NCBI GenBank assembly: GCA_036558305.1
Contig: DATBFX010000190.1
Coordinates: forward strand, 1 to 20,690
Reading direction: 5' to 3'
Source of the DNA: DATBFX01 sp036558305
GTDB taxonomy: Bacteria > Chloroflexota > Chloroflexia > Thermomicrobiales > UBA6265
Length of the DNA stretch: 20,690 nucleotides
Part shown: in pieces, positions 6,845 through 14,685 of the stretch
Layout: each line of letters starts with the position of its first letter
Position numbering within the stretch: the stretch's first letter is position 1
Notes under the pieces: model-generated
What the model was told of the DNA's origin: nothing
Seen by the model: only the letters and a program-made list of their open reading frames with translations
The model's database searches: none
Translations under genes and position numbers: made by a program

Positions 6845-8275
6845 GTGTCGCATTTCCTCGATCAAGCGGTCGCGGCAATCGAGTGCGAACGCCTCTTGTC
6901 GGCCAGGGTGAGGTTCGACCTCGGCGATGACGTCGGGGCGCCAGGTGCGGGCGAGATCGGCGACGGGTTCGCCACGAACGATCGCGGCGATCTGGGTGGC
7001 GGCACCGCGCGCGCAATGCTCGCCGCCGGCGCGGACGACGACCGGCAATCCGGTCGCGTCGGCGATGGCTTGCTGCCAGGTCCGGTGCGCCGAGCCGCCG
7101 CCGACGAGCGTCACCACCGGAGCGGAGACGCCGAGGCGCTGCAAGGCGGCGAGACAGTAGGCCAGACCCGCCGCCACACCGTCGACGGCAGCGCGGAGGA
7201 GAATGTCGGGGACGGCGGACTCCGCGTTCAGTCCGTAGATCCTCCCGGTCGCGGCGGGCAAGTTGGGTGTGCGTTCGCCGGCAAAGTAGGGGACCAGCAG
7301 CAGACCACCCGCTCCCGGCGCGATCGCGCCGGCGCGGTCGAGGGCCTCGGTTCGCACGATGCCGAGGAGATTCGCCATCGTGTCGAAGACGCGGGTGCAG
7401 TTGAGCATGCAAGCAAGCGGCATGAACCGACCGGTGGCATCCGCGTACCCGCAGATGTTGCCGGTCGGGTCGCGGGTCGGCTGTTCACTGACCGCAAAGG
7501 CGGTCCCGCTCGTGCCGAGGCTGATCACGTACTCCGCGGGCGTGGCGCCGACACCGATGGCCGACCCCATGTTGTCGCCGGTGCCGGGTCCAACGACGAT
7601 CCCTGCCGGGAGCCCCAACTCGGCCGCCGCGGCACCCGACAGCGTTCCGGCGGGTTCCTCGGGGCCACGCACGACGGGCAGATCCAGGCGGGCCGCGTGT
7701 TCTGCACCGACCGCGAGTGCCAGGAGATCGCGACGGTTTCTTCCTTCGGCCGGCGACCACCAACCAGAACCGGACGCCTCACCACGATCCGTCGCTAACT
7801 GCCCGGTCAGATTGAAATTGAGCCAATCGTGAGGAAGTCCGACGGCGGCGGTTCGGGCGAGATCGTCCGGCGCCGTGCGCGCGAGGTGAGCGAGTTTCGC
7901 GATGGTGAAGGAGGCAACCAATCGCGTCCCCACTTCGGTCGCGAAATCTGCCAGCGTGTTGAGGCGATCGGCGTCGGCCGCCGAGGCGACGTTGTTCCAG
8001 AGCGGTGCCGGGCGAACCGGCTTCCCTGCCCCGTCGATCGTCACGCAACCGTGCTGCTGCCCCGCGACGGCGATACCGCGGACGGAGGCGTCGCCGACGG
8101 ACAATTCGCCGATCGCCGTTCGCAGGGCCTGCCACCAATCGTCGGGATCCTGGATGTCTTCGCCGGTGTGGGGGGCGCGGCCTTCGCCGAGGATCGCGCC
8201 GGTTTCGAGATCGACCGCCAGCACCTTCGTCGACTGCGTACTCGAATCGACGCCGAGGACGACTTCTCGCGTCAC
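6836..8275 (-). CDS. xylB: Xylulokinase-like FGGY kinase
   Basis: This minus-strand gene encodes a 479-residue sugar kinase, second of two xylulokinase-type proteins and convergent with the first. Motifs in order: LGVDSSTQSTK (residues 7-17, Asp10), AVAGQQHGCVTIDGAG (sugar contact), PLWNN, GTGDNMGSAIGVG (catalytic aspartate), LGTSGTAF, YFAGERTPNLP (FGGY region) and VGGGSAHRTWQQAIADATG. The GQQHG and PLWNN forms differ from the other kinases here and resemble, from memory, actinobacterial XylB. The GTG at 8275 is chosen over an earlier ATG because AGGAG stands 9 bases before it and the family begins at this point. It is divergent from the amidohydrolase gene. The last codons lie inside the palindromic element. 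Confidence 0.9.
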   Translation of the reverse strand: MTREVVLGVDSSTQSTKVLAVDLETGAILGEGRAPHTGEDIQDPDDWWQALRTAIGELSVGDASVRGIAVAGQQHGCVTIDGAGKPVRPAPLWNNVASAADADRLNTLADFATEVGTRLVASFTIAKLAHLARTAPDDLARTAAVGLPHDWLNFNLTGQLATDRGEASGSGWWSPAEGRNRRDLLALAVGAEHAARLDLPVVRGPEEPAGTLSGAAAAELGLPAGIVVGPGTGDNMGSAIGVGATPAEYVISLGTSGTAFAVSEQPTRDPTGNICGYADATGRFMPLACMLNCTRVFDTMANLLGIVRTEALDRAGAIAPGAGGLLLVPYFAGERTPNLPAATGRIYGLNAESAVPDILLRAAVDGVAAGLAYCLAALQRLGVSAPVVTLVGGGSAHRTWQQAIADATGLPVVVRAGGEHCARGAATQIAAIVRGEPVADLARTWRPDVIAEVEPHPGRQEAFALDCRDRLIEEMRHGS

Positions 8276-8333
8276 GCCACTTCTCCTGACTCGCCGAGAC
8301 CGATGATCGGAGACTCCGGCTAGTGTATCCTGC

Positions 8334-8349
8334 CGATCGATTTCGATCG
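8334..8349. promoter_or_regulatory. Candidate operator palindrome in divergent promoter region
   Basis: CGATCGA-TT-TCGATCG is a perfect 16-base palindrome in the 106-base gap between the divergent xylulokinase and amidohydrolase genes. It lies immediately downstream of a possible plus-strand -10 (TATCCT, 8326-8331) that lacks a clear -35. A dimeric repressor bound here could control both directions. It could be chance, since CGATCG is common in GC-rich DNA. Confidence 0.35.
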
Positions 8350-8381
8350 CGGCCGGTGGCATTCAGCGACGAGAGGGAACC

Positions 8382-9473
8382 GTGTTCATCGTCGACTGCG
8401 ACATCCACGTCAACGACACGCCGGGCGCCTTGGCGCCCTACTGCGACATGCCCTGGCGGCTGTCGCTCGAAGAACTCGACGGCGCCAATTACCCGTATCT
8501 CCAGATACCGGGCTACTCGCCGAATCTTCGCCTTGATCCGCCCATCCCCGGTATGCACGCCAACCGGTCGGTGAACAACGCCGAAGAGATGCGCGACGGA
8601 CTCGACGCGCTGGACATCGACGTCGGTATCTTGTTCCCCGATCAGTTGCTGCTCTTCGCTGCGCTCCCCAACATCGAATACGCGACCGCGCTCGCCCGCG
8701 CCTACAACCGTTGGCTCGTCGATCGCTGGTTGACGCGGGCGAACGGACTCTACGGCGCGATCGTCGCGGCGCCGCAAAATCCCGAGGACGCGGCCCGTGA
8801 GATCGAGCGGTATGCCGGAGAAGACCGCATCGCCGCCGTCTACCTGCCGACGGCCGGTGTCAACCCGCTTTGGGGACACCGCAGGTACGATCCGATCTTC
8901 GCCGCGGCGGAGGCGGCCGATCTCCCGGTTGCGCTGCACAGCGTCACGATCGTCACGCCGAACTTCCCTTACCAGATCGACCAGTTCGAGAATCACTTCG
9001 GGCGGCAAACGGTCTCGCACGCCTTCGCGATGATGGCCAACCTCGTCAGCATGATGCACACGGGTGTCCCCGCCCGTTACCCCAACCTGCGGATCGTCTT
9101 TACCGAAGCGGGGATCTCCTGGGCGCCGTACATGGCCTGGCGGATGGACAAATACCACCACGAGTACAGGAGGATGGTGCCGGTGCTGGAACGCCGCCCC
9201 AGCGAATACATCCGCGATCAGGTGTGGGTGTCGACCCAGCCGATCGAAGAACCGGACGATCCGATGCACCTGGTGGAAACGATCCGTCACGTCGGCGAGG
9301 ACCGGATCGTCTTCGCCTCCGACTGGCCGCACCACGACTTCGACCACCCGAAGGCGATCATGAAACTGCCGATGCCGATCGAGACGAAGCGGAAGATCAT
9401 GAGCGAGAACGCCCTCAGCCTCTTCACCCGCATCCCGGCGCCGGTTGCCGCGGGCGTCGCGGCGGGGGCGTAG
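8382..9473 (+). CDS. Amidohydrolase-2 family metal-dependent hydrolase
   Basis: The 363-residue protein is a TIM-barrel amidohydrolase of the PF04909 group, which includes aminocarboxymuconate-semialdehyde decarboxylase and other hydrolases or decarboxylases of ring-derived acids. Visible metal-site candidates are the N-terminal DCDIHVN (Asp7, His9), VALHSV (His186) and FASDWPHHDFDHP (Asp314), the usual order for this family. AVYLPTAGVNPLWGHRRYDPIFAAAEAADLP is the region leading into the His186 strand. GTG 8382 is used because the family begins with a strand plus DxH there, with AGAGGG upstream. The stop is 2 bases from the Rieske gene start, so the two are likely co-translated. The substrate is unknown; a partner Rieske protein suggests catabolism of an organic acid or aromatic, which is inference. 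Confidence 0.85.
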   Translation: MFIVDCDIHVNDTPGALAPYCDMPWRLSLEELDGANYPYLQIPGYSPNLRLDPPIPGMHANRSVNNAEEMRDGLDALDIDVGILFPDQLLLFAALPNIEYATALARAYNRWLVDRWLTRANGLYGAIVAAPQNPEDAAREIERYAGEDRIAAVYLPTAGVNPLWGHRRYDPIFAAAEAADLPVALHSVTIVTPNFPYQIDQFENHFGRQTVSHAFAMMANLVSMMHTGVPARYPNLRIVFTEAGISWAPYMAWRMDKYHHEYRRMVPVLERRPSEYIRDQVWVSTQPIEEPDDPMHLVETIRHVGEDRIVFASDWPHHDFDHPKAIMKLPMPIETKRKIMSENALSLFTRIPAPVAAGVAAGA

Positions 9474-9475
9474 CC

Positions 9476-9832
9476 GTGGCGGATCACCTCGTCGGTCCGT
9501 TGGCCGACTTTCCTCCCGGATCGCACCGCGTCGTCACCGTCAGAAACGTCCAGATCGGCATTTTCAACGTGGACGGCACGCTTTACGCGCTGCCGAACGT
9601 CTGCCCGCACCAGTTCGGACCGCTTTGCACCGGCACCGTCAACGGCACGATGGTCTGCAATGCCGAGACGAATTGGCAGCACGCCTGGCTTCGCAACGGC
9701 GAGATCTTGACGTGCCCCTGGCACGGGATCGAATTCGACCTGACGACCGGCGTCAGCCTCGCCTCGGCGAAACTGCGCGTACGCCGCTATCCGGTCACGG
9801 TGGAGGACGGTCAGGTCAAAATCTCGCTCTAA
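9476..9832 (+). CDS. Small Rieske [2Fe-2S] protein
   Basis: This 118-residue soluble protein binds a Rieske iron-sulfur cluster through CPH (Cys43, His45) and CPWH (Cys80, His83). No signal peptide or membrane segment is visible, so it resembles ferredoxin-type Rieske proteins that pass electrons to oxygenases. The spacing between the two motifs (34 residues) is longer than in simple Rieske ferredoxins (about 16-18). The extra stretch includes NGTMVCNAETNWQHAWLRNGE, a feature I associate with the Rieske proteins found beside amidohydrolase genes. The GTG at 9476 starts 2 bases after the amidohydrolase stop. No oxygenase large subunit is present in the window, so its redox partner is unknown. 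Confidence 0.88.
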   Translation: MADHLVGPLADFPPGSHRVVTVRNVQIGIFNVDGTLYALPNVCPHQFGPLCTGTVNGTMVCNAETNWQHAWLRNGEILTCPWHGIEFDLTTGVSLASAKLRVRRYPVTVEDGQVKISL

Positions 9833-9853
9833 CGGGGGAGGGGGAAAACCGTC

Positions 9854-10936
9854 GTGCCGTCATGGTATCCGCTGAAACCGACCTACCACGTACGGACCTA
9901 CGCGTTCGGCGAACGCCTCATCCCCGAGCGCCTTGGCAAGTCGGGCGTTCCGAATGGCGTGGTCGCGGAGACATGGGAGGTCAGCGACTACCGAGCGGCG
10001 CGGGCCACCGTCACCAACGGCGAATTGGCCGGGCAACCGTTCCACGAGTTGACGTTGCGGCATCCGGACGAGATCGTCGGGCAGGGTTGGCGCGGCCCGC
10101 ACTTCCCGCTCCTCGCCAAATTCCTCGATGCCTCGCACCGCCTGCCGGTCCATCTCCACGCCGACGACGAAACGGCGGCGCGCGTCCACGGCGAACCGAA
10201 TGGCAAAACCGAAGCGTGGCACATCCTCTGGGCGGCACCGAACGCGAGCATCCTGGCCGGGATCAAACCCGGCGTCTCGCGCGATCAACTGGTCTCGGCC
10301 TGCAAATCGCAAGACTACGACGCCGTCATGCCGCGGTACCCGATCTCGGCAGGCGACACCGTCTACGTGCCCGGCGGCATCCTCCATTCGTTCGGACCGG
10401 ATACGCTCATCTTCGAGATCCAACAGACCTCGGACCTGGGCCAGAACGTGATGCCGGAGGACCTGTATGGCCACCGCTTGACCGAAGACGAGTGGAACGC
10501 CAACATCGAAGCGACCCTTGCCGAGTTGAAGACGGACTACCTTCCGCGTCCGAACCCCGGTCTGGAACGATCGAGCGGCGCGAATCGGTATCGCGCCGGC
10601 TGCGCCTGGACGCGCTTCGCGCTCGAGCGGTGGACGTTGGGCGAGCCGCACCTCGAGCCCGTGCATTTGGATCGCTGCCTCACGATCTCGAACTTCGGGG
10701 ACACCGTCCGCCTCGAGTACGCAGGCGGAGAGGAAACGCTGGGCCGCGCCGAGTCGTGCGTGGTCCCCGCTGCGCTCGGCGAATTCGAGATCGTGCCGAA
10801 GGGAGAGGGCGATCTGATCGTCTGCTATGTGCCTGACCTGACCCGGGACATCGTCGAGCCGCTCCGCGCCGCCGGTCATTCGGACGAAGCGATCGGGGCA
10901 CTCGGGCACGTTCTCGCAGATCGAATTCCGGCGTGA
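9854..10936 (+). CDS. manA: Class I mannose-6-phosphate isomerase-like protein
   Basis: The 360-residue protein belongs to the type I phosphomannose isomerases, cupin enzymes that interconvert mannose 6-phosphate and fructose 6-phosphate using zinc. The expected ligands are visible: LPVHLHADD (His100, His102), GKTEAWHIL (Glu120) and YVPGGILHSFG (His178). An early AETWEVSD segment is also typical. The C-terminal half forms a second, less conserved cupin domain. The start is GTG 9854, preceded by a strong purine run (GGGGGAGGGGG). It lies 21 bases after the Rieske gene, so it probably belongs to the same operon. A sugar isomerase beside an amidohydrolase and Rieske protein is odd, but it fits the sugar-catabolic setting. 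The exact aldose substrate is not certain. Confidence 0.85.
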   Translation: MPSWYPLKPTYHVRTYAFGERLIPERLGKSGVPNGVVAETWEVSDYRAARATVTNGELAGQPFHELTLRHPDEIVGQGWRGPHFPLLAKFLDASHRLPVHLHADDETAARVHGEPNGKTEAWHILWAAPNASILAGIKPGVSRDQLVSACKSQDYDAVMPRYPISAGDTVYVPGGILHSFGPDTLIFEIQQTSDLGQNVMPEDLYGHRLTEDEWNANIEATLAELKTDYLPRPNPGLERSSGANRYRAGCAWTRFALERWTLGEPHLEPVHLDRCLTISNFGDTVRLEYAGGEETLGRAESCVVPAALGEFEIVPKGEGDLIVCYVPDLTRDIVEPLRAAGHSDEAIGALGHVLADRIPA

Positions 10937-10966
10937 ACGGACTTCGCTAACGGTAAACCCATGAGG

Positions 10967-11917
10967 TTACTTCGGTGCTTCGCCGTATCTGTTGGCAGTC
11001 GCCCGGATGAGTGCCAGGATCATCTCGCGCAATTCGGCGGGAGCGCGGACGCGGGCGTGGTCCGCGAACCCGAAGAAGGTGCGCGCCCAATAGTCCAACT
11101 CGCTCGGGGGACAGCGGAATCGCAGGTCCCAGGTCGAGTCGTCGATCTGCCGTAGCACTCCCCCGCGGCGCGGAAGGTCCTCCGCCATCCGCGCTCCCCG
11201 GTAGTCGAGCGTCACCGCGATTTCGGGGTGGTTCGGATCGTCGTAGGCGGGACCCGGTGCCGCGGCCAGGCGCCTCACGTCGTCCGCGTTTGCCGGCGGC
11301 GGCGTGGCCTCGACGGAGATGATCCGATCGAGGCGGAATTGGCGCACCGATCTCACCTCATGCGACACCGCCGAGCAGTGCCAGAAGCCGTCGATCTCGA
11401 TCAAAGAGATCGGAAAAATCGCGTGCGATGCCACGCGTCTGAGCGAACCGTAGGTGATGCGGAGCCACGTCTCGGCGGCGATGGCGTCGTCGACGATCTG
11501 GAACGAACCGAGGCGGTCGGCGTGGCGGGGAGGCGCCAATTGAACGCGGCCGATGACTTGCTCCGCAGCCGACAGGACTTCGGGTCGGAGCGCGGCGCGC
11601 AACTTCTCCGCCGCGGTGCGCGCGGACGCCGACATCGGACCATTCGGATGTGCCGACAGCGACCGGGCGGCCACCAGCAGGGCACTCGCTTCCGCGGTCG
11701 TCAGGTGGACGGGTTTGAGCCAGTAGTCTTCGGCGAGACCCAGGCCGCCGCCCGCGCCCGGGATGGCGACGATCGGCACGCCGATTTGCGAGAGGGCGTC
11801 GACGTCGCGCAAGATCGTTCGTCGCGAGACTTCGAAGCGCACGGCAAGCTGGGCCGCGGTCTGGCGACGGTCTTGCAGGGCGAGGATGATGCCGGTCAGG
11901 CGATCCGTTCGATTCAC
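10967..11917 (-). CDS. HTH/WYL-domain transcriptional regulator (DeoR/YafY-like)
   Basis: This 316-residue minus-strand protein is a DNA-binding regulator. Residues 1-60 form a winged helix (LTGIILALQDRRQTAAQLAVRFEVSRRTILRDVDAL) followed by the wing PGAGGGLGL. A linker leads to a WYL domain at roughly 150-230 ending in QFRLDRI, and a WCX-type C-terminal region follows. The motif that names the domain is altered: where W-Y-L is usual this protein has GFWHCSAV. WYL regulators sense small ligands or nucleic acid and often control neighbours; which genes this one controls is unknown. GTG 11917 is chosen because the helix-turn-helix begins there; the upstream open frame has no family features. It is convergent with manA (30-base gap) and divergent from hflX. 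Confidence 0.82.
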   Translation of the reverse strand: MNRTDRLTGIILALQDRRQTAAQLAVRFEVSRRTILRDVDALSQIGVPIVAIPGAGGGLGLAEDYWLKPVHLTTAEASALLVAARSLSAHPNGPMSASARTAAEKLRAALRPEVLSAAEQVIGRVQLAPPRHADRLGSFQIVDDAIAAETWLRITYGSLRRVASHAIFPISLIEIDGFWHCSAVSHEVRSVRQFRLDRIISVEATPPPANADDVRRLAAAPGPAYDDPNHPEIAVTLDYRGARMAEDLPRRGGVLRQIDDSTWDLRFRCPPSELDYWARTFFGFADHARVRAPAELREMILALIRATANRYGEAPK

Positions 11918-11954
11918 GGTCTGGCAATCCGGTGAATGCGAAGCGCCGTGCGAA

Positions 11955-11982
11955 TGGTCAACGTGGGTCGTCGGCGTATAAT
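11955..11982 (+). promoter_or_regulatory. Promoter of hflX
   Basis: A perfect -10 hexamer TATAAT (11977-11982) lies 16 bases after TGGTCA (11955-11960, four of six matches). Transcription would start near 11989, giving a leader of about 65 bases before the proposed hflX start. The complement of 11956-11961 reads TTGACC, so the same bases could serve as -35 for the divergent regulator, whose -10 is poor. Confidence 0.65.
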
Positions 11983-12015
11983 GGTACCGGTCGAGACATC
12001 GGTCTGATCGGTTTT

Positions 12016-12048
12016 GTGACCGCGCTAAGGCGGTTCTGGATAGGGTAG
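12016..12048 (+). other. Short in-frame leader reading frame before hflX
   Basis: GTG at 12016 opens a 10-codon frame ending at TAG 12046-12048, in the same frame as hflX. A small hairpin (12019-12023 with 12030-12034) lies inside it. No good ribosome site precedes the GTG. It could be a leader peptide, the true hflX start interrupted by a stop, or chance. Confidence 0.25.
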
Positions 12049-12054
12049 TCAGCC

Positions 12055-13407
12055 ATCGCACGCACGGCGCTCAGTACCAATAAGCCACGAGAGCACGCTC
12101 TTCTCGTCGCCGTCGACAGATACGGCGCAACCTGGGAGGCCGCCGACTCGCTCGAAGAACTCGCGCGGCTCGCCGAGACGGCCGGGGTCGAGGTCGTCGG
12201 CTCGGTCACCCAGAAGCTGTCCCATCCGATGTCGGGAACGTACGTCGGCAAGGGCAAGCTCGAAGAGATCGAGGCACTTCGGGAATCGCTCGAATACGAC
12301 CTCGTCATTGTCGACGACGAGTTGACGCCGGCCCAACAGCGGAATCTGGAAAAAGCCCTCGATGTCAAGATTCTCGATCGCACGGCCTTGATTTTGGACG
12401 TGTTCGCACGCCGCGCGCAGACGCACGAGGGGAGACTCCAGGTCGAGCTGGCGCAACTGGAATACCGGTTGCCGCGGTTGACGGGGATGTGGACGCACCT
12501 CTCCCGGCAAGGGGTCGGCGGCGTCGGTCTGCGCGGACCCGGCGAGACCCAGTTGGAGGCGGACCGCCGCGAAGCCGGCAAGCGGATCACGTTCATCAAA
12601 GGCGAGTTGAGCGAGGTTCATCGGCACCGGCAACTCTATCGGGATCGGCGGCGAGAGCGGCAGGCGCCGGTGGTTGCCCTGGTCGGGTACACCAACGCGG
12701 GGAAGAGCACCTTGCTCAACGCGTTGACCGGGGCCGATGTGCTCGCCGAAGATCAACTCTTCGCGACGCTCGACCCGACGACCCGGCGGACGTCGCTGCC
12801 GAGCGGGCGAGACGTGCTGGTCACCGACACGGTCGGGTTCATCAACAACCTGCCGACGATGCTGATTGCCGCGTTCCGCGCCACCCTGGAGGAGATCAAC
12901 GAGGCGGCGGTCATCGTCCACGTGCTCGACATCACCCATCCGAACGCGGCCGAGCAAGCCGACACCGTCACCAAGGTCCTGGAAGAACTGGGCGCCGACG
13001 ACAAACCGGTGGTGATGGCGCTCAACAAGATCGATGCCTTGGCGTCGGATGGGCAGGATGCGCTCGACGACCTGACGCGGGATTTGGCATTGCCAGCCGA
13101 CGTCGTCGCTATTTCGGCAAGAGAACGGGTGGGTCTGGACGAACTGCTCGGCAAAGTCGAAAACCTGCTCGAACGCGAACGGCAATTCCTCACGGTGACG
13201 CTGTCGATTCCTTACGATCGATCCGACCTCGTCGAGCGATTCCACCGTCTTGGCCGTGTCGAGGGTACATCCCACGACGAACGGGGGACGACGGTGCACG
13301 GATCGCTGCCGGAATACGCGCTCGGCGCGTTTTCGCCGTACTTGACGGTGAGAGGCGGCGGACCCAAGCCGCCGGTCTCGGCGGCCGTTCCCGAGTCCGC
13401 GGCCTAG
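12055..13407 (+). CDS. hflX: GTPase HflX
   Basis: HflX is a ribosome-associated GTPase that splits or rescues stalled 70S ribosomes under stress. The protein shows the HflX-specific N-terminal domain (DSLEELARLAETAGVEVVG, SGTYVGKGKLEEI), the hallmark GVGGVGLRGPGETQLEADRR, then the G domain: GYTNAGKST (G1), DTVGFINNLP (G3), NKID (G4) and ISARE (G5). Length is about 450 residues if initiation is at ATC 12055, normal for the family. No ATG, GTG or TTG exists in this frame between the TAG at 12046 and ATG 12229, and starting at 12229 would remove roughly 58 conserved residues. An AGGG stands 9 bases before the ATC. The start is therefore unusual or the sequence has an error; family assignment is certain. 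Confidence 0.9.
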   Translation: MARTALSTNKPREHALLVAVDRYGATWEAADSLEELARLAETAGVEVVGSVTQKLSHPMSGTYVGKGKLEEIEALRESLEYDLVIVDDELTPAQQRNLEKALDVKILDRTALILDVFARRAQTHEGRLQVELAQLEYRLPRLTGMWTHLSRQGVGGVGLRGPGETQLEADRREAGKRITFIKGELSEVHRHRQLYRDRRRERQAPVVALVGYTNAGKSTLLNALTGADVLAEDQLFATLDPTTRRTSLPSGRDVLVTDTVGFINNLPTMLIAAFRATLEEINEAAVIVHVLDITHPNAAEQADTVTKVLEELGADDKPVVMALNKIDALASDGQDALDDLTRDLALPADVVAISARERVGLDELLGKVENLLERERQFLTVTLSIPYDRSDLVERFHRLGRVEGTSHDERGTTVHGSLPEYALGAFSPYLTVRGGGPKPPVSAAVPESAA

Positions 13408-13484
13408 GATCGGGTCTTAGGACTATCGTAGGAAAAGCCTCAGCGCGGACGTTTGGCCAGTTCCGGCGGCTCAGGACCCTCCGC

Positions 13485-13490
13485 TATACT
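13485..13490 (+). promoter_or_regulatory. Possible -10 element of purM
   Basis: TATACT is one mismatch from consensus and lies about 58 bases before the purM GTG. A -35 at the right distance is poor (TTCCGG at 13461). The 141-base hflX-purM gap also has a weak 7-bp hairpin over the hflX stop (13403-13421). purM may instead be read from hflX. Confidence 0.35.
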
Positions 13491-13548
13491 CGGGACGACG
13501 AGGTACCGATGGGCGTCCGTGCAGACGCGCGGAGAAGGCACCGGGTCG

Positions 13549-14685
13549 GTGACTGCTGACGGAACAAGCCAGGTCGTTCAGAGAACCGAATCGGACTCGG
13601 GTCGGCAGGCGCGAGCAGCGGTCACGTACCGCGACGCCGGCGTCGACATCGACGCGGCGACCAGCGCGGTCGATCGCCTGAAACGTCACGCCCATGCCAC
13701 CTTCGGCTCCTCGGGCGCCGCGGCTCCGATCGGCCACTTCGGCGGCGTCTACCGTCTGGAGGCGGGTCCTGACCGATTGCTGGTCGCCAGCGCCGACGGG
13801 ATCGGGACCAAACTCATACTTGCCTTTTTGCTCGGCCCGCTCGCCCACTATCTCGTCGGCGGCGATCTCGTCAATCACTGCGTCAACGACATCCTGGCCT
13901 GCGGCGCCCGGCCGCTCTTTTTCCTCGACTATGTCGCGATGGGTCGTCTCGACGGCGACGTCCTGGAATCGCTCGTGTCCGGCATGGCCGATGCCTGCCG
14001 CACGAATGGGCTGGCCCTGATCGGCGGCGAGACGGCAGAGATGCCGGGGCTCTACGCGGAGGGCGAGTACGACGCCGCCGGTTTCATCGTCGGTACGGTC
14101 GCACCCGACGCCTTCGTCGATGGGAGCGCCGTTTGCGCGGGCGATCTGCTCGTCGGTCTCCCGAGTGCCGGATTGCACACCAACGGCTACAGCCTGGCGC
14201 GGCGGATCGTTGGGCTCACCGGAGACGCCGAGACCGATCGACGCCTGCTTGACCGTAGACTACCGGGTGCCGACGGCGAAACGATCGAAGACTGGTTGAT
14301 GGCCCCGCACCTGACGTACTTGCCGTCGGTGCTGCCGCTCGTCGAACGGGGTCTGATCCACGGTATGGCCCACATCACGGGCGGTGGTTTGCTCGACAAC
14401 GTGCCGCGGATGCTTCCAGAAGGATTGGCCGCCGAGTTCGATCGGGCGACCTGGTCGGTCAATCCGATTTTCACTTACCTCGTCGAGGCGGGTCGACTCT
14501 CGCCGGAGGAGCGCTACCGGGCGCTGAACATGGGTCTTGGCTTCGTGTTGGCGATCGCGCCGGGTGACTCCGCGACGGTGCTCGGCGAGCTTTCCACCGG
14601 ACGCATCGTCGGCAGGGTGGTTGAGGCCGGCGAAGACGGGCGGCGGGTACGGGGGTTAACGGAAGGCGGGAACGCTGATGGCTAA
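13549..14685 (+). CDS. purM: Phosphoribosylformylglycinamidine cyclo-ligase (AIR synthetase)
   Basis: PurM closes the imidazole ring of AIR in purine biosynthesis, using ATP and FGAM. The 378-residue protein shows the family landmarks in order: TYRDAGVDIDAA, GHFGGVYRL, ASADGIGTKL, DLVNHCVNDILACGARPLFFLDY, GETAEMPGLY, GLPSAGLHTNGYSLAR and AHITGGGLLDNVPRMLP. Length is slightly above the usual 345-350 because of about 25 extra N-terminal residues before the conserved start. GTG 13549 has GGAGAAGG 10 bases upstream and is preferred to the earlier ATG at 13453. The 3' end overlaps the next gene by 8 bases, so purM and the Roadblock gene are co-translated. No other pur gene is in the window. Confidence 0.95.
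   Translation: MTADGTSQVVQRTESDSGRQARAAVTYRDAGVDIDAATSAVDRLKRHAHATFGSSGAAAPIGHFGGVYRLEAGPDRLLVASADGIGTKLILAFLLGPLAHYLVGGDLVNHCVNDILACGARPLFFLDYVAMGRLDGDVLESLVSGMADACRTNGLALIGGETAEMPGLYAEGEYDAAGFIVGTVAPDAFVDGSAVCAGDLLVGLPSAGLHTNGYSLARRIVGLTGDAETDRRLLDRRLPGADGETIEDWLMAPHLTYLPSVLPLVERGLIHGMAHITGGGLLDNVPRMLPEGLAAEFDRATWSVNPIFTYLVEAGRLSPEERYRALNMGLGFVLAIAPGDSATVLGELSTGRIVGRVVEAGEDGRRVRGLTEGGNADG

Noticed and set aside
5166..7412. Minus-strand open frame of 748 codons
   Set aside because: It spans the second kinase, the palindrome and part of the third kinase in a frame different from the real minus-strand gene. Composition is arginine-rich and motif-free.
7779..9347. Minus-strand open frame over the amidohydrolase
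   Set aside because: Antisense to a clear plus-strand gene, with no recognisable domain; its C-terminal part is an out-of-frame reading of the third kinase.
12049..13299. Minus-strand open frame opposite hflX
   Set aside because: The plus strand encodes all HflX motifs; the antisense frame shows none and has no ribosome site.
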